Assembly (NCBI RefSeq): GCF_963667735.1
Contig: NZ_OY763919.1
Coordinates: 2,667,539 to 2,731,538 of the forward strand
DNA: 64,000 bases
Source of the DNA: an uncultured Methanoregula sp.
GTDB taxonomy: Archaea > Halobacteriota > Methanomicrobia > Methanomicrobiales > Methanospirillaceae
Direction of reading: 5' to 3'
Position numbers and translations under genes: made by a program
The notes under the pieces: model-generated
The model's database searches: none
What the model was told of the DNA's origin: nothing
Seen by the model: the letters and a program-made list of their open reading frames with translations, nothing else
In this document: positions 53,577 to 63,898 of the stretch, one piece after another
Layout: every line of letters begins with the position of its first letter
Numbering within the stretch: position 1 is the stretch's first letter

Positions 53577-55223
53577 ATGTATTCCATTCTCTACATCGAT
53601 GATGACGAAACGCTACTCAAACTGAATAAGCTCTATCTGGAAAAGACGGGTGAATTCACGGTTGCGATCGCATCATCGGCGCAGGATGCACTGGTAATGA
53701 TCCGGAACACGCTCTATGACGCTGTGCTTTCCGATTACCAGATGCCTGGCATGGATGGGATCGAACTTTTAAAAGAGATACGCAGGGAGTACGGACGCCT
53801 CCCGTTCCTGCTCTTTACCGGGAAAGGACGCGAAGAGATCGTTATAGAGGCTCACAATAACGGCGCGGACTTCTATATCCAGAAAGGCCCGGATATAAAA
53901 GCCATGATTGCCGAGCTGAAGCATAAACTTTCGAGCGCCATCGAACGGAGAAGAACGGAAGACGCTCTGCAGAAATCCCGGCAACAGCTCACCGATATCA
54001 TCAATTTTCTCCCGGACCCGACCTTCGTGATCGATGGGGAGGGAACGGTGATTGCGTGGAACAATGCGATAGAGAAGATGACCGGCGTACGGAAAAGCGA
54101 GATCCTGGGGAAAGGAAACTACGAATATGCAATCCCTTTTATCGGAACGCGAAAACCACTTCTCATCGATGCGGTCATGCAGGAGCCGTACCTGCATGAG
54201 ATGCCGTACACGAATCCATTGAACGAAGACAATAAAATAACCGCTGAAGAATTCTCCCCGTTCCTCAATGAGGGAAAAGGCGCCAATCTTCTCATAAGTG
54301 CGGGTCCGTTGTACGACCCGGCAGGAAAAATTGTCGGGGCCATCGAAACTATCCGGGATATAACGGTTCTCCGTACCATCAAGAGAGATCTGGATATTAC
54401 CCGGGAAAAGAGCCAGGGACTCATCAATATGTTTCCGGTCGCGGTGGCGGAAATGGATCTTTCCTGCAACCTCACCTTTGCCAACAATCTGGCGTACGAG
54501 TTATTTGGGGCAGCCCCTGGCATTGATCTGAAAAAGATTTCCATATTCGATTTTATCGCCCCTCAGGACCGGGATCGTATGCGCACAGCGGTCGGTTATG
54601 CACTTAACGGAAGAAAGAGCACGGGAAGTGAGTTCCTCCTCCAGAAATATGACGGGACAACCTTCCCCGCTTTGATCTACGGGGAAAGGATACGTGACCC
54701 GGATTCGGGAGAGCCGGCCGGATACCGGGCGATCGTTATCGATCTCACGGAGAAGAAAAAGGAAGCGCTGGCCCTCTGCGAGAGTCAGGGAAGGCTCCAG
54801 CTCGCACTCGAAGCAGGAAATATCGGGGTCTGGGACGTGGATCTGCAGAAGATGCAGGTCCGTGACCTCAGCCAATGGATCAATCAGATGATGGGTTATG
54901 ACCTGGACCAGCCGGTTCTTTCAGTGGAGAGATGTATTACCTTTGTCCACCCCCTTGATCTCCCCCATATCCTTCTCGCGTTCCGGGATTATACTCAGGG
55001 AAAAAAGCCTCTTTTCGAATGCTGTTTCCGGAGTCGCTGCCAGGACGGAACCTGGAAAAAGGTCGTAATCCGGGGACAGGTAATTGAGCAGGACCGGAAT
55101 GGCGAACCGGTCCGGATCACCGGTATAATCCATGCAGTCAACGATTCTGTAAAATCCCAGCCACCTGCCGCAGAACTGCAGAGCACCGGTTGGGAAAAGA
55201 CCGCGATATCGTATAATCCTTAA
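53577..55223 (+). CDS. Response regulator receiver with three PAS domains, no kinase
   Basis: This is a 548-residue cytoplasmic protein. The REC domain (about 1-120) shows 'YIDDDETLL' (acidic pocket), 'YDAVLSDYQMPGMDG' (phospho-Asp), 'FTGKG' (Thr) and 'DFYIQKG' (Lys). PAS units follow at about 135-265, 275-395 and 400-540. It ends after the last PAS with no histidine-kinase or DNA-binding part, so it most likely modulates another protein. The gene is 170 bp before a membrane-bound PAS kinase on the same strand, its likely partner. Start: ATG 53577. Confidence 0.87.
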   Translation: MYSILYIDDDETLLKLNKLYLEKTGEFTVAIASSAQDALVMIRNTLYDAVLSDYQMPGMDGIELLKEIRREYGRLPFLLFTGKGREEIVIEAHNNGADFYIQKGPDIKAMIAELKHKLSSAIERRRTEDALQKSRQQLTDIINFLPDPTFVIDGEGTVIAWNNAIEKMTGVRKSEILGKGNYEYAIPFIGTRKPLLIDAVMQEPYLHEMPYTNPLNEDNKITAEEFSPFLNEGKGANLLISAGPLYDPAGKIVGAIETIRDITVLRTIKRDLDITREKSQGLINMFPVAVAEMDLSCNLTFANNLAYELFGAAPGIDLKKISIFDFIAPQDRDRMRTAVGYALNGRKSTGSEFLLQKYDGTTFPALIYGERIRDPDSGEPAGYRAIVIDLTEKKKEALALCESQGRLQLALEAGNIGVWDVDLQKMQVRDLSQWINQMMGYDLDQPVLSVERCITFVHPLDLPHILLAFRDYTQGKKPLFECCFRSRCQDGTWKKVVIRGQVIEQDRNGEPVRITGIIHAVNDSVKSQPPAAELQSTGWEKTAISYNP

Positions 55224-55394
55224 GAATCTGCAGACCGGATGCCGGCTCTTTGACTTTTCCAGAAAACCAGACCGTGCAGGTATCCACTATTCAACCAAAA
55301 TTCCTCTTGTAAATGTTCTCATTCCCGTTTCGATTTGCCAAACATTAAAATGATAACAGTAAACACTGTTTTAGTCAATTGGGGAACGGCAGTA

Positions 55395-57557
55395 ATGGAT
55401 TTTAAATATTTTAATCATATAAATACACACCCCCGTATCATACCCGTCATTATAGGAATCAGCGGAACAATCACACTGATTCTCAACGGACTTGGACTTA
55501 TTTATGGTATCACCATCGTCCTTCCCCACCTCTTCTATATCCCGATCATCCTTGCAGCATATTATTATCCACATAAAGGGGTTCTCTTCTCTGCAGTACT
55601 CTCTGCATTGTACTTTTCTGAAGTATTCATTATAACTCCCGTTTTTTCCGAGATGTGGGTAGCTGCACTTGCCAGGATTGTCGTTTTTATCCTCCTTGCC
55701 GGGATAATCTCCTGGATCAGCGGGAGAATGCATCACGACACCCGGATGTGCCACCGGCTCGTATCCATGGTCAAGTCCTCCAACGATGCGATTATCGGAG
55801 AGACGCTGGATGGCATCATCACCGACTGGAATGATGGCGCAACGCGACTCTATGGGTATACTGCACGGGAAATGGAGGGTAAACCGATCTCGCTGATCAT
55901 TCCGGATTACCGTGAAACTGAACTTTCCGGGCTCTTTGCAAAGATACAAAAAGGAATGCCGGTTGAGCGATATGAGACCGAACGTAAGACCAAAGATGGC
56001 AGAATTCTCAAGGTCTCTCTTTCCCTCTCCCCCATCATTGATGAGAATGGAGAGATCATCGGAGCATCGGTCAGTGCTCACGATATTACCAAACAAAAAG
56101 AGATGCAGAATGAGATCCTCCGGGCGAAGAACGAATGGGAACTGACGTTTGATGCGGTTCCGGATATGATAGCCATCATCGATCGCAACCACCGGATCCT
56201 GCGGGTCAATCAGTCGATGGCACAGCGAATCGGGCTTGCACCGGATCAGATGATTGGCCGGGCATGCTACCAGCTCATCCATACACGAAATGAACCCCTG
56301 GGAATCTGTCCCCATTCCCGGCTCCTTGCCGATGGCAATCCCCATTCCGTTGAGATCCATGAAGATAACCTGAACGGGGATTTCCAGGTAACGGTCTCGC
56401 CATTACACAACGGGGCGGGCGAAGTGATCGGGAGCGTCCATATCCTGCATGACATTACCGAGGCCAAGAGGGCGCAGGAGAGCCTGGCTGACCGGGAACG
56501 TTTTCTCAACCGGCTTCTCGAAACCATCTCAAGCCCCATATTCTACAAGGATAAATCCGGAGTATTCATAGGCTGCAACTCATCATTTGAAAAATTTACC
56601 GGCTTTGGTAAGGACAGGATCATCGGAAAAACCGTATACGATATAGCGCCAAAGGACCTTGCGGATGTTTACTCCCGGAAGGATAACGAACTCTTTGCAT
56701 CACCCGGGTCCCAGGTATATGAATCCCAGGTCCGTTATGCTGACGGCTCGCTTCACGATGTCATTTTCACCAAATCCACGTTCAATGACCGGGATGGCAG
56801 GACAGAAGGGCTTGTGGGTGTGATCCTCGACATCACCGATCGCAAACGCGATGAAGTGGCGCTGCAGCAGGCCATCAAAAAACTCAATATGCTCTCGTCC
56901 ATCACCCGGCACGACATTCTCAACCAGCTCATGGGACTCCAGACATTTCTCGAATTATCAAAGGAGATTGCAACTGATGCGGACGTCAGGCATTATATCG
57001 AGAAAGAAGAGAAGGCGGCAGATGCAATCGGGAGACAGATCGAGTTTACCCGTTATTACCAGGATATCGGCGTCAATGTGCCGCAGTGGCACGATCTCGT
57101 GCAGACGATCCAGAAATCCATGGCGCAACTGAACCTGGAGGGGGTTGAAGTGACGGTCAACCCCCCACCGGTCGAGATCTTTGCAGATCCCCTTATCGAG
57201 AAAGTCTTTTACAATCTTGTTGAAAACTCGCTTCGCCACGGGGGCGGCGTGACAACAATAACCTTCACCGGAGAAGAGACCGATAAAGGGCTGGTTGTCA
57301 CGTATCGCGACAATGGTATCGGTATTCCCGGGGAAGACAAGACCCGTCTCTTCCAGAAAGGCTTTGGAAAGAATACCGGCCTTGGACTCTTCCTGTCCCG
57401 CGAGATCCTCTCGATTACCGGCCTCTCCATCCAGGAAAACGGAACTGCCGGAAACGGGGTCCGGTTTGATATCATTGCACCCAGAGGCAAGTACAGATTC
57501 CTGTCCAATCCCCCTGATTCCGGGGGAACTCCCTCGAATTCCAGCCAATCCCGGTGA
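55395..57557 (+). CDS. Membrane PAS sensor histidine kinase
   Basis: This 720-residue kinase has an N-terminal membrane sensor of about four helices (between residues 12 and 110, 'ILNGLGLIYGITIVLPHLF' and others). PAS units follow at about 120-240, 250-365 and 370-490. The H-box ITRHDILNQL is near 510, and the HATPase_c has NLVENSLRHGG, RDNGIGI and NTGLGLFLSREIL. It is the third kinase in the window with this H-box. ATG 55395 (MDFKYF) is chosen; ATG 55350 in frame is possible. It follows the REC-PAS gene and precedes the VIT1-like transporter by 6 nt, so these likely form one transcriptional group. Confidence 0.9.
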   Translation: MDFKYFNHINTHPRIIPVIIGISGTITLILNGLGLIYGITIVLPHLFYIPIILAAYYYPHKGVLFSAVLSALYFSEVFIITPVFSEMWVAALARIVVFILLAGIISWISGRMHHDTRMCHRLVSMVKSSNDAIIGETLDGIITDWNDGATRLYGYTAREMEGKPISLIIPDYRETELSGLFAKIQKGMPVERYETERKTKDGRILKVSLSLSPIIDENGEIIGASVSAHDITKQKEMQNEILRAKNEWELTFDAVPDMIAIIDRNHRILRVNQSMAQRIGLAPDQMIGRACYQLIHTRNEPLGICPHSRLLADGNPHSVEIHEDNLNGDFQVTVSPLHNGAGEVIGSVHILHDITEAKRAQESLADRERFLNRLLETISSPIFYKDKSGVFIGCNSSFEKFTGFGKDRIIGKTVYDIAPKDLADVYSRKDNELFASPGSQVYESQVRYADGSLHDVIFTKSTFNDRDGRTEGLVGVILDITDRKRDEVALQQAIKKLNMLSSITRHDILNQLMGLQTFLELSKEIATDADVRHYIEKEEKAADAIGRQIEFTRYYQDIGVNVPQWHDLVQTIQKSMAQLNLEGVEVTVNPPPVEIFADPLIEKVFYNLVENSLRHGGGVTTITFTGEETDKGLVVTYRDNGIGIPGEDKTRLFQKGFGKNTGLGLFLSREILSITGLSIQENGTAGNGVRFDIIAPRGKYRFLSNPPDSGGTPSNSSQSR

Positions 57558-57563
57558 TGCCCG

Positions 57564-58445
57564 ATGCCTGAAAAAACCATATCCCCCGACATGTTGCCAT
57601 CCTTTCTTGCCCTGCAGAAGGCCGAACTGACCGAGCACCTGATTTACACCAGAATAGCTGCAGTAACAAAAGACGTCCAGAACCGGAAGGTCCTTGAAAG
57701 GATTGCCGGAGAGGAACTCAATCATTACGGGATCTGGAAGCAGTACACAAAAAAGGACGTGGGACCCTCGTTCCTGCTCGTATGGGTATACACGCTGGCT
57801 GCCCGGATCCTCGGGATTACGTTCACGCTCAAGATACTCGAACGGGTCGAGCACCGGGCACAGGGAATGGACCGGATGATGCCCGAGGGTATCCCGGAAG
57901 TTGCAGGTATTCTTGAAAACGAGGAGCGGCACGAGCAGGAACTTATTGCCCTGATCGACGAAGAGCGGCTGAAGTATGTCGGCTCCGTTGTGCTTGGCCT
58001 CAACGATGCCCTGGTGGAATTTACCGGTACGCTCGCCGGGCTGACATTCGCCATCCAGAACTCGCAGATCATTGCAGCTGCCGGCCTTATCACAGGGGTG
58101 GCAGCCTCACTATCCATGGCCTCATCGGAATATCTCTCGCAGCGATCGGATGCCGGGCCTTCGGATCCATTCAAAGCCGCGATCTATACCGGGTTTACGT
58201 ACATCGTCACGGTAACCCTGCTGATACTGCCATTCCTCGTATTGTCTTCCCCCTACATTGCCCTGCTCTTTACCCTGTGCGGGGCAGTAAGCATCATCTT
58301 CCTCTTCACCTACTATATCTCGGTTGCAAAGGACCTTCCCTTCTGGCGGCGGTTCGGCGAGATGGCAGCAATCAGCCTTGGCATTGCAGGGATCTCTTTT
58401 GTGATCGGCCTGGTTATCCGGGTATTCCTGAATGTCAATGTATAA
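57564..58445 (+). CDS. Ferritin-like/VIT1 (CCC1) iron-manganese transporter
   Basis: This is a 293-residue protein. Residues about 10-140 form a rubrerythrin/ferritin-like helical domain with 'IAGEELNHYGIW' and 'ENEERHEQELIAL' (Glu and His metal ligands). A membrane part (about 150-293) follows with 'GLNDALVEFTGTLAGLTFA' and 'SMASSEYLSQRSDAG', typical of VIT1/CCC1 family transporters. Such fusions store or export Fe or Mn. It starts 6 nt after the histidine-kinase gene, so the kinase may sense metal or oxidative stress (inference). Confidence 0.88.
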   Translation: MPEKTISPDMLPSFLALQKAELTEHLIYTRIAAVTKDVQNRKVLERIAGEELNHYGIWKQYTKKDVGPSFLLVWVYTLAARILGITFTLKILERVEHRAQGMDRMMPEGIPEVAGILENEERHEQELIALIDEERLKYVGSVVLGLNDALVEFTGTLAGLTFAIQNSQIIAAAGLITGVAASLSMASSEYLSQRSDAGPSDPFKAAIYTGFTYIVTVTLLILPFLVLSSPYIALLFTLCGAVSIIFLFTYYISVAKDLPFWRRFGEMAAISLGIAGISFVIGLVIRVFLNVNV

Positions 58446-58696
58446 CACCGGATACCATACATCCCTGCTTTTTCCCAAAAGATTACCCCCAGGGACGCAA
58501 GGGAACAATTTCCATAAGAATCGATCCATGATGCGGCCCTGAACCGCAGGGCGACAAAGATCCAAATTGGTGGATTTATTACATCGGACGGTTCTTTAGA
58601 GTGTATGAATACCGGGAGAAGGAAGTCCGATCTCATGCGTATGGCTATAATTGAGCTATCCGCAGGCGCTCCTCCCGGATGCAGGAGATATCGTAT

Positions 58697-60823
58697 ATGA
58701 ACCGCTGGAATATTCGTCTGCCGGCCTGCAGTGTTCTTGTCAAGATTCTCCTGGTATTCCTCGTCCTCTCGGTCCTGTCGCTCCTGGCTTGCGGAATCGT
58801 GGCATTTATAACGATCAGTGATGTCGGGTATTCAGCGGAACAGGACACCCTCTCTCTCGGGAGCCAGGCCATCGATGATACTACCCGGGCCCTTGAAACA
58901 GCTGCCGAAAAACACTTGACCCAGATGGCCTTTGACGAGGCTGAGATCACCAATGTCCTTTTTGAAGATACGATCACCGAGATGGAGATCCTTGCAGCCC
59001 AGGCCAAAACCACCGGTCATAATCAGCCCCTGAATCCCATCACCCCGGTATATTCCCGGGAGACAATACCACCCGATCCAGCCGGTGCTACGGTCATCTT
59101 TTCTGCCCCCGGGGTCGATACCGCCCGTAATACCGAGGAGTACCGGACCCTTGGCGGCATGAGCGATATTCTGAAAGCAGTCTATTACGCTGACGGCAAC
59201 CTGACGAGTGTGTACATTACCACGGATTCCGGTATAACCCTCATGTACCCGTGGAGAGATTTCACAAACGATACGCTCGATTCCCGAAAGCACGAATGGT
59301 TCACCGGTGCAAAAAAGACCGGATCGGTCTACTGGTCGGAGCCGTATATTGATTCTGCCGGGCAGGGTATCGTTGTGACCGCATCAAAAGCGATCGATAC
59401 AAAGTACGGTACCTGGGTTGTCGGGAGCGATGTTACGGTTGATACGATCAATTCTGCGTACCTCAACCGGACCCTTGGGAGCCGCGGATATGCCGTTCTC
59501 ATGGACAACAGGGGAAATATCATCAGTCGCCCGGGGCTCTCGGCGGGTGTCGTAGATCCCGGAAGATATGTCCCGGAAAATGCATTCCGTAATAAGGATC
59601 CGGCAATCTTTGCGATCAGCCGGAATATGACTGCCGGCGGGGCTGGGATCGAGAAGACCCGTTTTGGGACAACCGAAACGTACGTTGCGTATGCCCCGGT
59701 CAGAGCCCTGAACTGGAGTTATGCGGTCTCCATACCGGTGGATGAAGTTACCGCCCCGATACAATCCACCCGGGAGCGAATATCAGCGGCAACCCTGAAC
59801 ACCAGCATACGGATCAATGAACAGACGGACCGCATCAGGGACATCTTTGCGGTCCTGACCCTGATACTCATATTCATAGTCGCGATACTGGCAGTATTCC
59901 TGGCCCGGATGATCACCCGCCCGGTTGAAGCATTAAAAGAGGGTGCATCTGCTCTCGGGCAGGGCAATCTGGATTACCGGGTTCACCTGGACACCCGCGA
60001 TGAGTTTGAGGAACTTGCCCGTTCATTCAACAAGATGGCAGGAGATCTCAAACAGAATATCGACGATCTCAGACGCACCACTGCCGAGAAGGAGCGCTAT
60101 ACAAAAGAGCTCGAGATCGCAAAAGAGATCCAGCTGAGTTTCCTCCCGGAGGTCATCCCTGAAATCCCGGGATATGATCTGGCAGCCACCTCGATCCCGG
60201 CAATGGAGATCGGGGGAGATCTCTACGACTTCATCCCCCTTGAAAACGGAAACTGGGGGCTCGTTATTGCGGATGTATCCGGTAAAAGCATCAGTGCCGC
60301 GTTATACATGGCATTGTCCCGGACACTTCTCCATGCGGGTGCAGGAGAGCATCCATTTCCAACATCTACCGTGCAGTGGGTAAACCGGATGCTCTTTGAC
60401 GATGGAAGATCGGGCATGTTCATCACGGTTTTCTATGGAGTCCTCGATCCGGTATCCAGGGTCTTCGGGTATGTGAATGCAGGACATAATCCCCCGCTTA
60501 TCCTTAAGAAAAATGAACAAAAAGCCCGGTACCTGGAAGGAAACGATATTGCTCTCGGTGTTCTCCCGGAAGTGAAGGCAAAATCATATGAGACCGTGCT
60601 TGAACCGGGGGATATTTTATTCCTCTATACCGATGGAGTAACAGAAGCGTTCAACAATCAGGATCAGGATTATGGCGAAGAGCGCCTGGTAACCTACCTG
60701 GAGAAGAACCGGACACTCCCGGCCCAGGAACTGCTTATGGGAGTTCTGAAAGAAATTTATCAGTTCCGGGGAGATGCGCCCCAGTCTGACGATATTACCC
60801 TGCTGGTCCTCCGGGTGAAATGA
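58697..60823 (+). CDS. Cache-HAMP-SpoIIE sensor phosphatase (PP2C type)
   Basis: This 708-residue membrane protein has TM1 (about 15-40), then an extracellular double Cache domain (about 60-375, 'YWSEPYIDSAGQGIVVTASK'). TM2 (about 385-408) and HAMP (about 410-460) follow, then a coiled linker. The C-terminal SpoIIE/RsbU phosphatase (about 495-708) has 'EIGGDLYDF', 'LVIADVSGKSISAALYMA', 'NAGHNPPLI' and 'LYTDGVTEAF' with metal-binding Asp residues. It dephosphorylates an anti-sigma-like or other Ser/Thr-phospho partner. ATG 58697 is favoured over 58679. No partner gene is adjacent. Confidence 0.9.
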   Translation: MNRWNIRLPACSVLVKILLVFLVLSVLSLLACGIVAFITISDVGYSAEQDTLSLGSQAIDDTTRALETAAEKHLTQMAFDEAEITNVLFEDTITEMEILAAQAKTTGHNQPLNPITPVYSRETIPPDPAGATVIFSAPGVDTARNTEEYRTLGGMSDILKAVYYADGNLTSVYITTDSGITLMYPWRDFTNDTLDSRKHEWFTGAKKTGSVYWSEPYIDSAGQGIVVTASKAIDTKYGTWVVGSDVTVDTINSAYLNRTLGSRGYAVLMDNRGNIISRPGLSAGVVDPGRYVPENAFRNKDPAIFAISRNMTAGGAGIEKTRFGTTETYVAYAPVRALNWSYAVSIPVDEVTAPIQSTRERISAATLNTSIRINEQTDRIRDIFAVLTLILIFIVAILAVFLARMITRPVEALKEGASALGQGNLDYRVHLDTRDEFEELARSFNKMAGDLKQNIDDLRRTTAEKERYTKELEIAKEIQLSFLPEVIPEIPGYDLAATSIPAMEIGGDLYDFIPLENGNWGLVIADVSGKSISAALYMALSRTLLHAGAGEHPFPTSTVQWVNRMLFDDGRSGMFITVFYGVLDPVSRVFGYVNAGHNPPLILKKNEQKARYLEGNDIALGVLPEVKAKSYETVLEPGDILFLYTDGVTEAFNNQDQDYGEERLVTYLEKNRTLPAQELLMGVLKEIYQFRGDAPQSDDITLLVLRVK

Positions 60824-60868
60824 ATGACGTTCTGACAGGGAGAAAAGCAAGGGGACAAGTAAAAAAAA

Positions 60869-61441
60869 TCAGGGAATCCCCTTGTCGCACCGTGCAGGAG
60901 TGCGATCAGAACTATTCAGGTTATGGGCATTCATTTCAGGCAAAACCTTGTGCAGGTTTTCTGCGATACTGGCTACATTCTCATCAAGGCTCCTGATGAG
61001 ATGTTCCAGTTCCAAAAGATTATGATCCTTTTTCAACTCGGCAAGCAGGACTGCAATGATCTCCCGTTCCGCAGGGTACCGCATTGAGGGGTCAACAGGG
61101 GAGCCGAGAAAGGCATAGCAGAGTGCAGCCTGATACGCCTGGGTAAGATGCAGGAGTTCACTCAAGAGGAGTTTTCGGAAGGCCGGCCCGGAGTTCTGTT
61201 CAAACTCCCCGAACTGGCGGGTGATCCGGGCATATTCCTGCCAAAGGACAGAGGGAATATCCATTTCCTCTGATGCAAGGGCATCGAAACAGGCAAGGGT
61301 ATGATGTCTCTCGTAATACGGAGCATAGGCCGGCAGTTCTCCGGTAAGATTGTGATCCATAAAACAGATCTGGTGATTCCTGACAGCGGTGTCGTATTTC
61401 TGCAATCGGTGCCGTAGTGAGTGAATTGTCGTCGAGTCCAT
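60869..61441 (-). CDS. Unknown helical protein
   Basis: This 190-residue charged protein starts at ATG 61441 (MDSTTIHSLRHRLQKY); an upstream extension to 61492 looks non-coding. It is almost all helical by composition, with 'LLSELLHLTQAYQAALCYAF' and 'EREIIAVLLAELKKDHNLLE'. No Cys motif or membrane segment is seen. It converges with the SpoIIE gene 45 bp away. I do not recognise it. The 61442-61739 gap before the next gene holds nothing clear. Confidence 0.6.
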   Translation of the reverse strand: MDSTTIHSLRHRLQKYDTAVRNHQICFMDHNLTGELPAYAPYYERHHTLACFDALASEEMDIPSVLWQEYARITRQFGEFEQNSGPAFRKLLLSELLHLTQAYQAALCYAFLGSPVDPSMRYPAEREIIAVLLAELKKDHNLLELEHLIRSLDENVASIAENLHKVLPEMNAHNLNSSDRTPARCDKGIP

Positions 61442-61739
61442 GGGGATGCCTGTTGTCACGTCGGATGATGGGGAACGGGGAAGGGAAAACAATAAGAAAT
61501 GTTCCTTTCATGTTGCCCGTTTTTCTTAAAAAATATTTCCGGGAAAGCACGCTATCCGGGTAGAGAATATCTCTTTCCTCCATGGATCCAAATCAGGAGA
61601 TATTCTACCCTTAAAAACAGCATCGGATTACTTTAATCTCCCTGGAATCACGAGCAGGTTTTTTTCTCCATTCGAATACCAACCGGGGATTTTGGGGGGC
61701 GGATAAAAGTAAAATTTCCCCTGGTTTTCAGATATGCGG

Positions 61740-63662
61740 CTATGCTTCGGGCTGTTGCTGCGTTCCGCAATGGAATGTTCCATAGCCTTCAACCATGGCC
61801 CGGGCATTGATTCCGACAACTTCCCGGGTGGGGAAAATCTCCCGGAGAATTGAAAGCGCCACGTTATCTGCAGGATCATCGAAGATCGGAACGATCACGG
61901 TCTTGTTGCCGATGTAAAAATTCGTGTAACTCGCCGGGTAGCGTCCATCCGCATCCTCGATCTTTTTTGGCATGGGCAATTTTATGACCGTGAACGGTCG
62001 TCCTTCCTCATCAGTGGACTGACTCAGGATCGTGTAATTTTCTAAAAGCGCAGAATAATTTGCATCATTACTATCGGTCTCATAGGCACAGACAATGGTC
62101 GAAGGCCCGACAAACCGGGCAATATCATCGACATGCCCATCCGTATCATCGCCTTCGACACCACAATTGAGCCAGATCACCTTCTCAATGCCAAGGAAAA
62201 CTTTGAGTTTCTCTTCGATATCCTCAGAGGAGAGTTTTGGGTTCCGGTTCGGGTTGAGAAGGCAGGCTTTTGTGGTCAGGACAGTACCTTTGCCATTGAC
62301 ATCGATTGAGCCGCCTTCCAGAATAATCCCCGGCTCGAAAAGGGGCAGACTGAGGCGACGGTTCATCATGAAGGGGATCTTGCCGTCCTGGATCTGCCGC
62401 TCATATTTTCCACCCCATGCATTGAAATTCCAGCGCACGAGTGCCAGTTTCTTCTGCGCACGATTCACAACAAAGGTCGGGCCGTAATCGCGGATCCAGA
62501 CATCAACATATTCACTGGTATGAAGCGTGATCCGGGCAAGATCAACACCCATCTCCCTCAGACGGGCCCGGACCTGGCGGTGGACGATGGCAGTAGGGAC
62601 GAACAGTTCAACGCGTTCGGAGGTGTGGATCTTCTCAATAAACTCGTAGTATGCTTTTTCCACGAGAGGTAATTGCGGGAACGTATCCTTGTTGTTCGGC
62701 CAGGAAAGCCAGACAGCTGCATGAGGTTCCCATTCGGCAGGCATGTGGAATCCGCGGTTCTTCGGGGTATCTCCTTCGCGCAAGGCCGGAAATTCCCCGC
62801 TCTCACCCGGGAACGGGGTGCCAATACGGCCATAGGTCTCAGGACGGCGGTTCCGGAAAAAGCCCCACGAATCCCTGACTTCCCGGTTCATCGTAAGGTC
62901 GAGAGTTGCGATCAGGGTCTCTTCAGAATCTCCTCCATGGGCAATAATCTTGCCAAACGCATCGCAGACAAAGGATCCGCCAAAGAACCGGATCTCCCCT
63001 TCCTGCCCGACACGGTTTACCGCAGCCACATGAACGCTGTTTGCTATTGCATGGCTGCGCTGGATCAGTTCCCAGGCCTCCTGCCAGTTTCCTTCCGCAG
63101 GGGTATTCGCATCGGGATGGCCGATTGCCGTCGGGTAAAAGACGATCTCTGCCCCGTCCAGTGCAACACACCTGGCAGCCTCCGGAAACCACTGGTCAAA
63201 GCAGATGAGAACTGCAATCCGCCCGAATTTTGTCGGAAAGACCCGGTAGGCTTCCCCGGGATAGAAGTACTCCTTTTCAAAGAAACCGGGATCCTGGGGG
63301 ATATGGACCTTATGGTAAGGAGCGCTGACACTTCCGTCTGCATCAATGACAACCGCGGAGTTGTAAATCCGGCCTCCGGGCGTCTTTTGCAGGATCGGAA
63401 CAATGATGACCACGCCGAGCCTGATGGCGAGGGATGAGAAAAACTCCGTTGATTTGCCGGGGATGAACTCGGCGAGTTCCGAAAGATCGGCACCCACGTG
63501 CTGGGGGAAGTACCGGGACCGGTAGAGCTCGGGCAGGCATATGATCCGGGCTCCAGATCTGGCGGCAGCTTCAACACGTTCCAGTGCTTTTTTCTGGTTC
63601 TCATCCATATCCGGGCCAACGGACATCTGGATGAGGCCGATCACAACGGTTCCCGATTCCAT
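61740..63662 (-). CDS. Fused N-carbamoylputrescine amidase and agmatine deiminase
   Basis: This 640-residue protein has two enzymes of one pathway in a chain. Residues about 1-285 are a carbon-nitrogen hydrolase with the triad Glu45 (CLPEL), Lys118 (YHKVHIP) and Cys154 (LICFDQW), matching AguB. Residues about 300-640 are a PAD-type agmatine deiminase, AguA: 'RGFHMPAEWEPHAAVWLSWP', 'ILEGGSIDVNG', 'GDDTDGHVDDIARF' and Cys632 in TFHCGTQQQP. Together they turn agmatine into N-carbamoylputrescine and then putrescine plus NH3 and CO2. Normally the two are separate genes. The reverse order of steps (second enzyme first in the chain) is notable. Confidence 0.9.
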   Translation of the reverse strand: MESGTVVIGLIQMSVGPDMDENQKKALERVEAAARSGARIICLPELYRSRYFPQHVGADLSELAEFIPGKSTEFFSSLAIRLGVVIIVPILQKTPGGRIYNSAVVIDADGSVSAPYHKVHIPQDPGFFEKEYFYPGEAYRVFPTKFGRIAVLICFDQWFPEAARCVALDGAEIVFYPTAIGHPDANTPAEGNWQEAWELIQRSHAIANSVHVAAVNRVGQEGEIRFFGGSFVCDAFGKIIAHGGDSEETLIATLDLTMNREVRDSWGFFRNRRPETYGRIGTPFPGESGEFPALREGDTPKNRGFHMPAEWEPHAAVWLSWPNNKDTFPQLPLVEKAYYEFIEKIHTSERVELFVPTAIVHRQVRARLREMGVDLARITLHTSEYVDVWIRDYGPTFVVNRAQKKLALVRWNFNAWGGKYERQIQDGKIPFMMNRRLSLPLFEPGIILEGGSIDVNGKGTVLTTKACLLNPNRNPKLSSEDIEEKLKVFLGIEKVIWLNCGVEGDDTDGHVDDIARFVGPSTIVCAYETDSNDANYSALLENYTILSQSTDEEGRPFTVIKLPMPKKIEDADGRYPASYTNFYIGNKTVIVPIFDDPADNVALSILREIFPTREVVGINARAMVEGYGTFHCGTQQQPEA

Positions 63663-63852
63663 AGATTTCGTGGTATACGGTTTTTCTTATTGGGATAATA
63701 GGATATCCATCTGAACCATAAATGCACCGGAAAAACGTGTTGCTCCGGGGATTATTGCAGTGTTGCGGATAGATGCAGAACGAATACATCAGGTTTTCCG
63801 GTTACGGAACTGCCGGGTTTCTTACAGTAAAAACAGATTATCCCGACGCTGG

Positions 63853-63870
63853 CGGACACCCGGGTGTCCG
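63853..63870. promoter_or_regulatory. 18-bp perfect palindrome CGGACACCCGGGTGTCCG
   Basis: Fully self-complementary 18 bases in the gap between the divergent amidase/deiminase gene and the gene at 63927. Its location suggests an operator or shared regulatory site. It could also be a small hairpin. Confidence 0.4.
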
Positions 63871-63898
63871 GAAAGACAGTCACTATTATATCACCTCA

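Noticed and set aside
53417-53602. 61-codon frame in the AT-rich leader
   Set aside because: It overlaps the REC gene start out of frame and has no protein-like composition.
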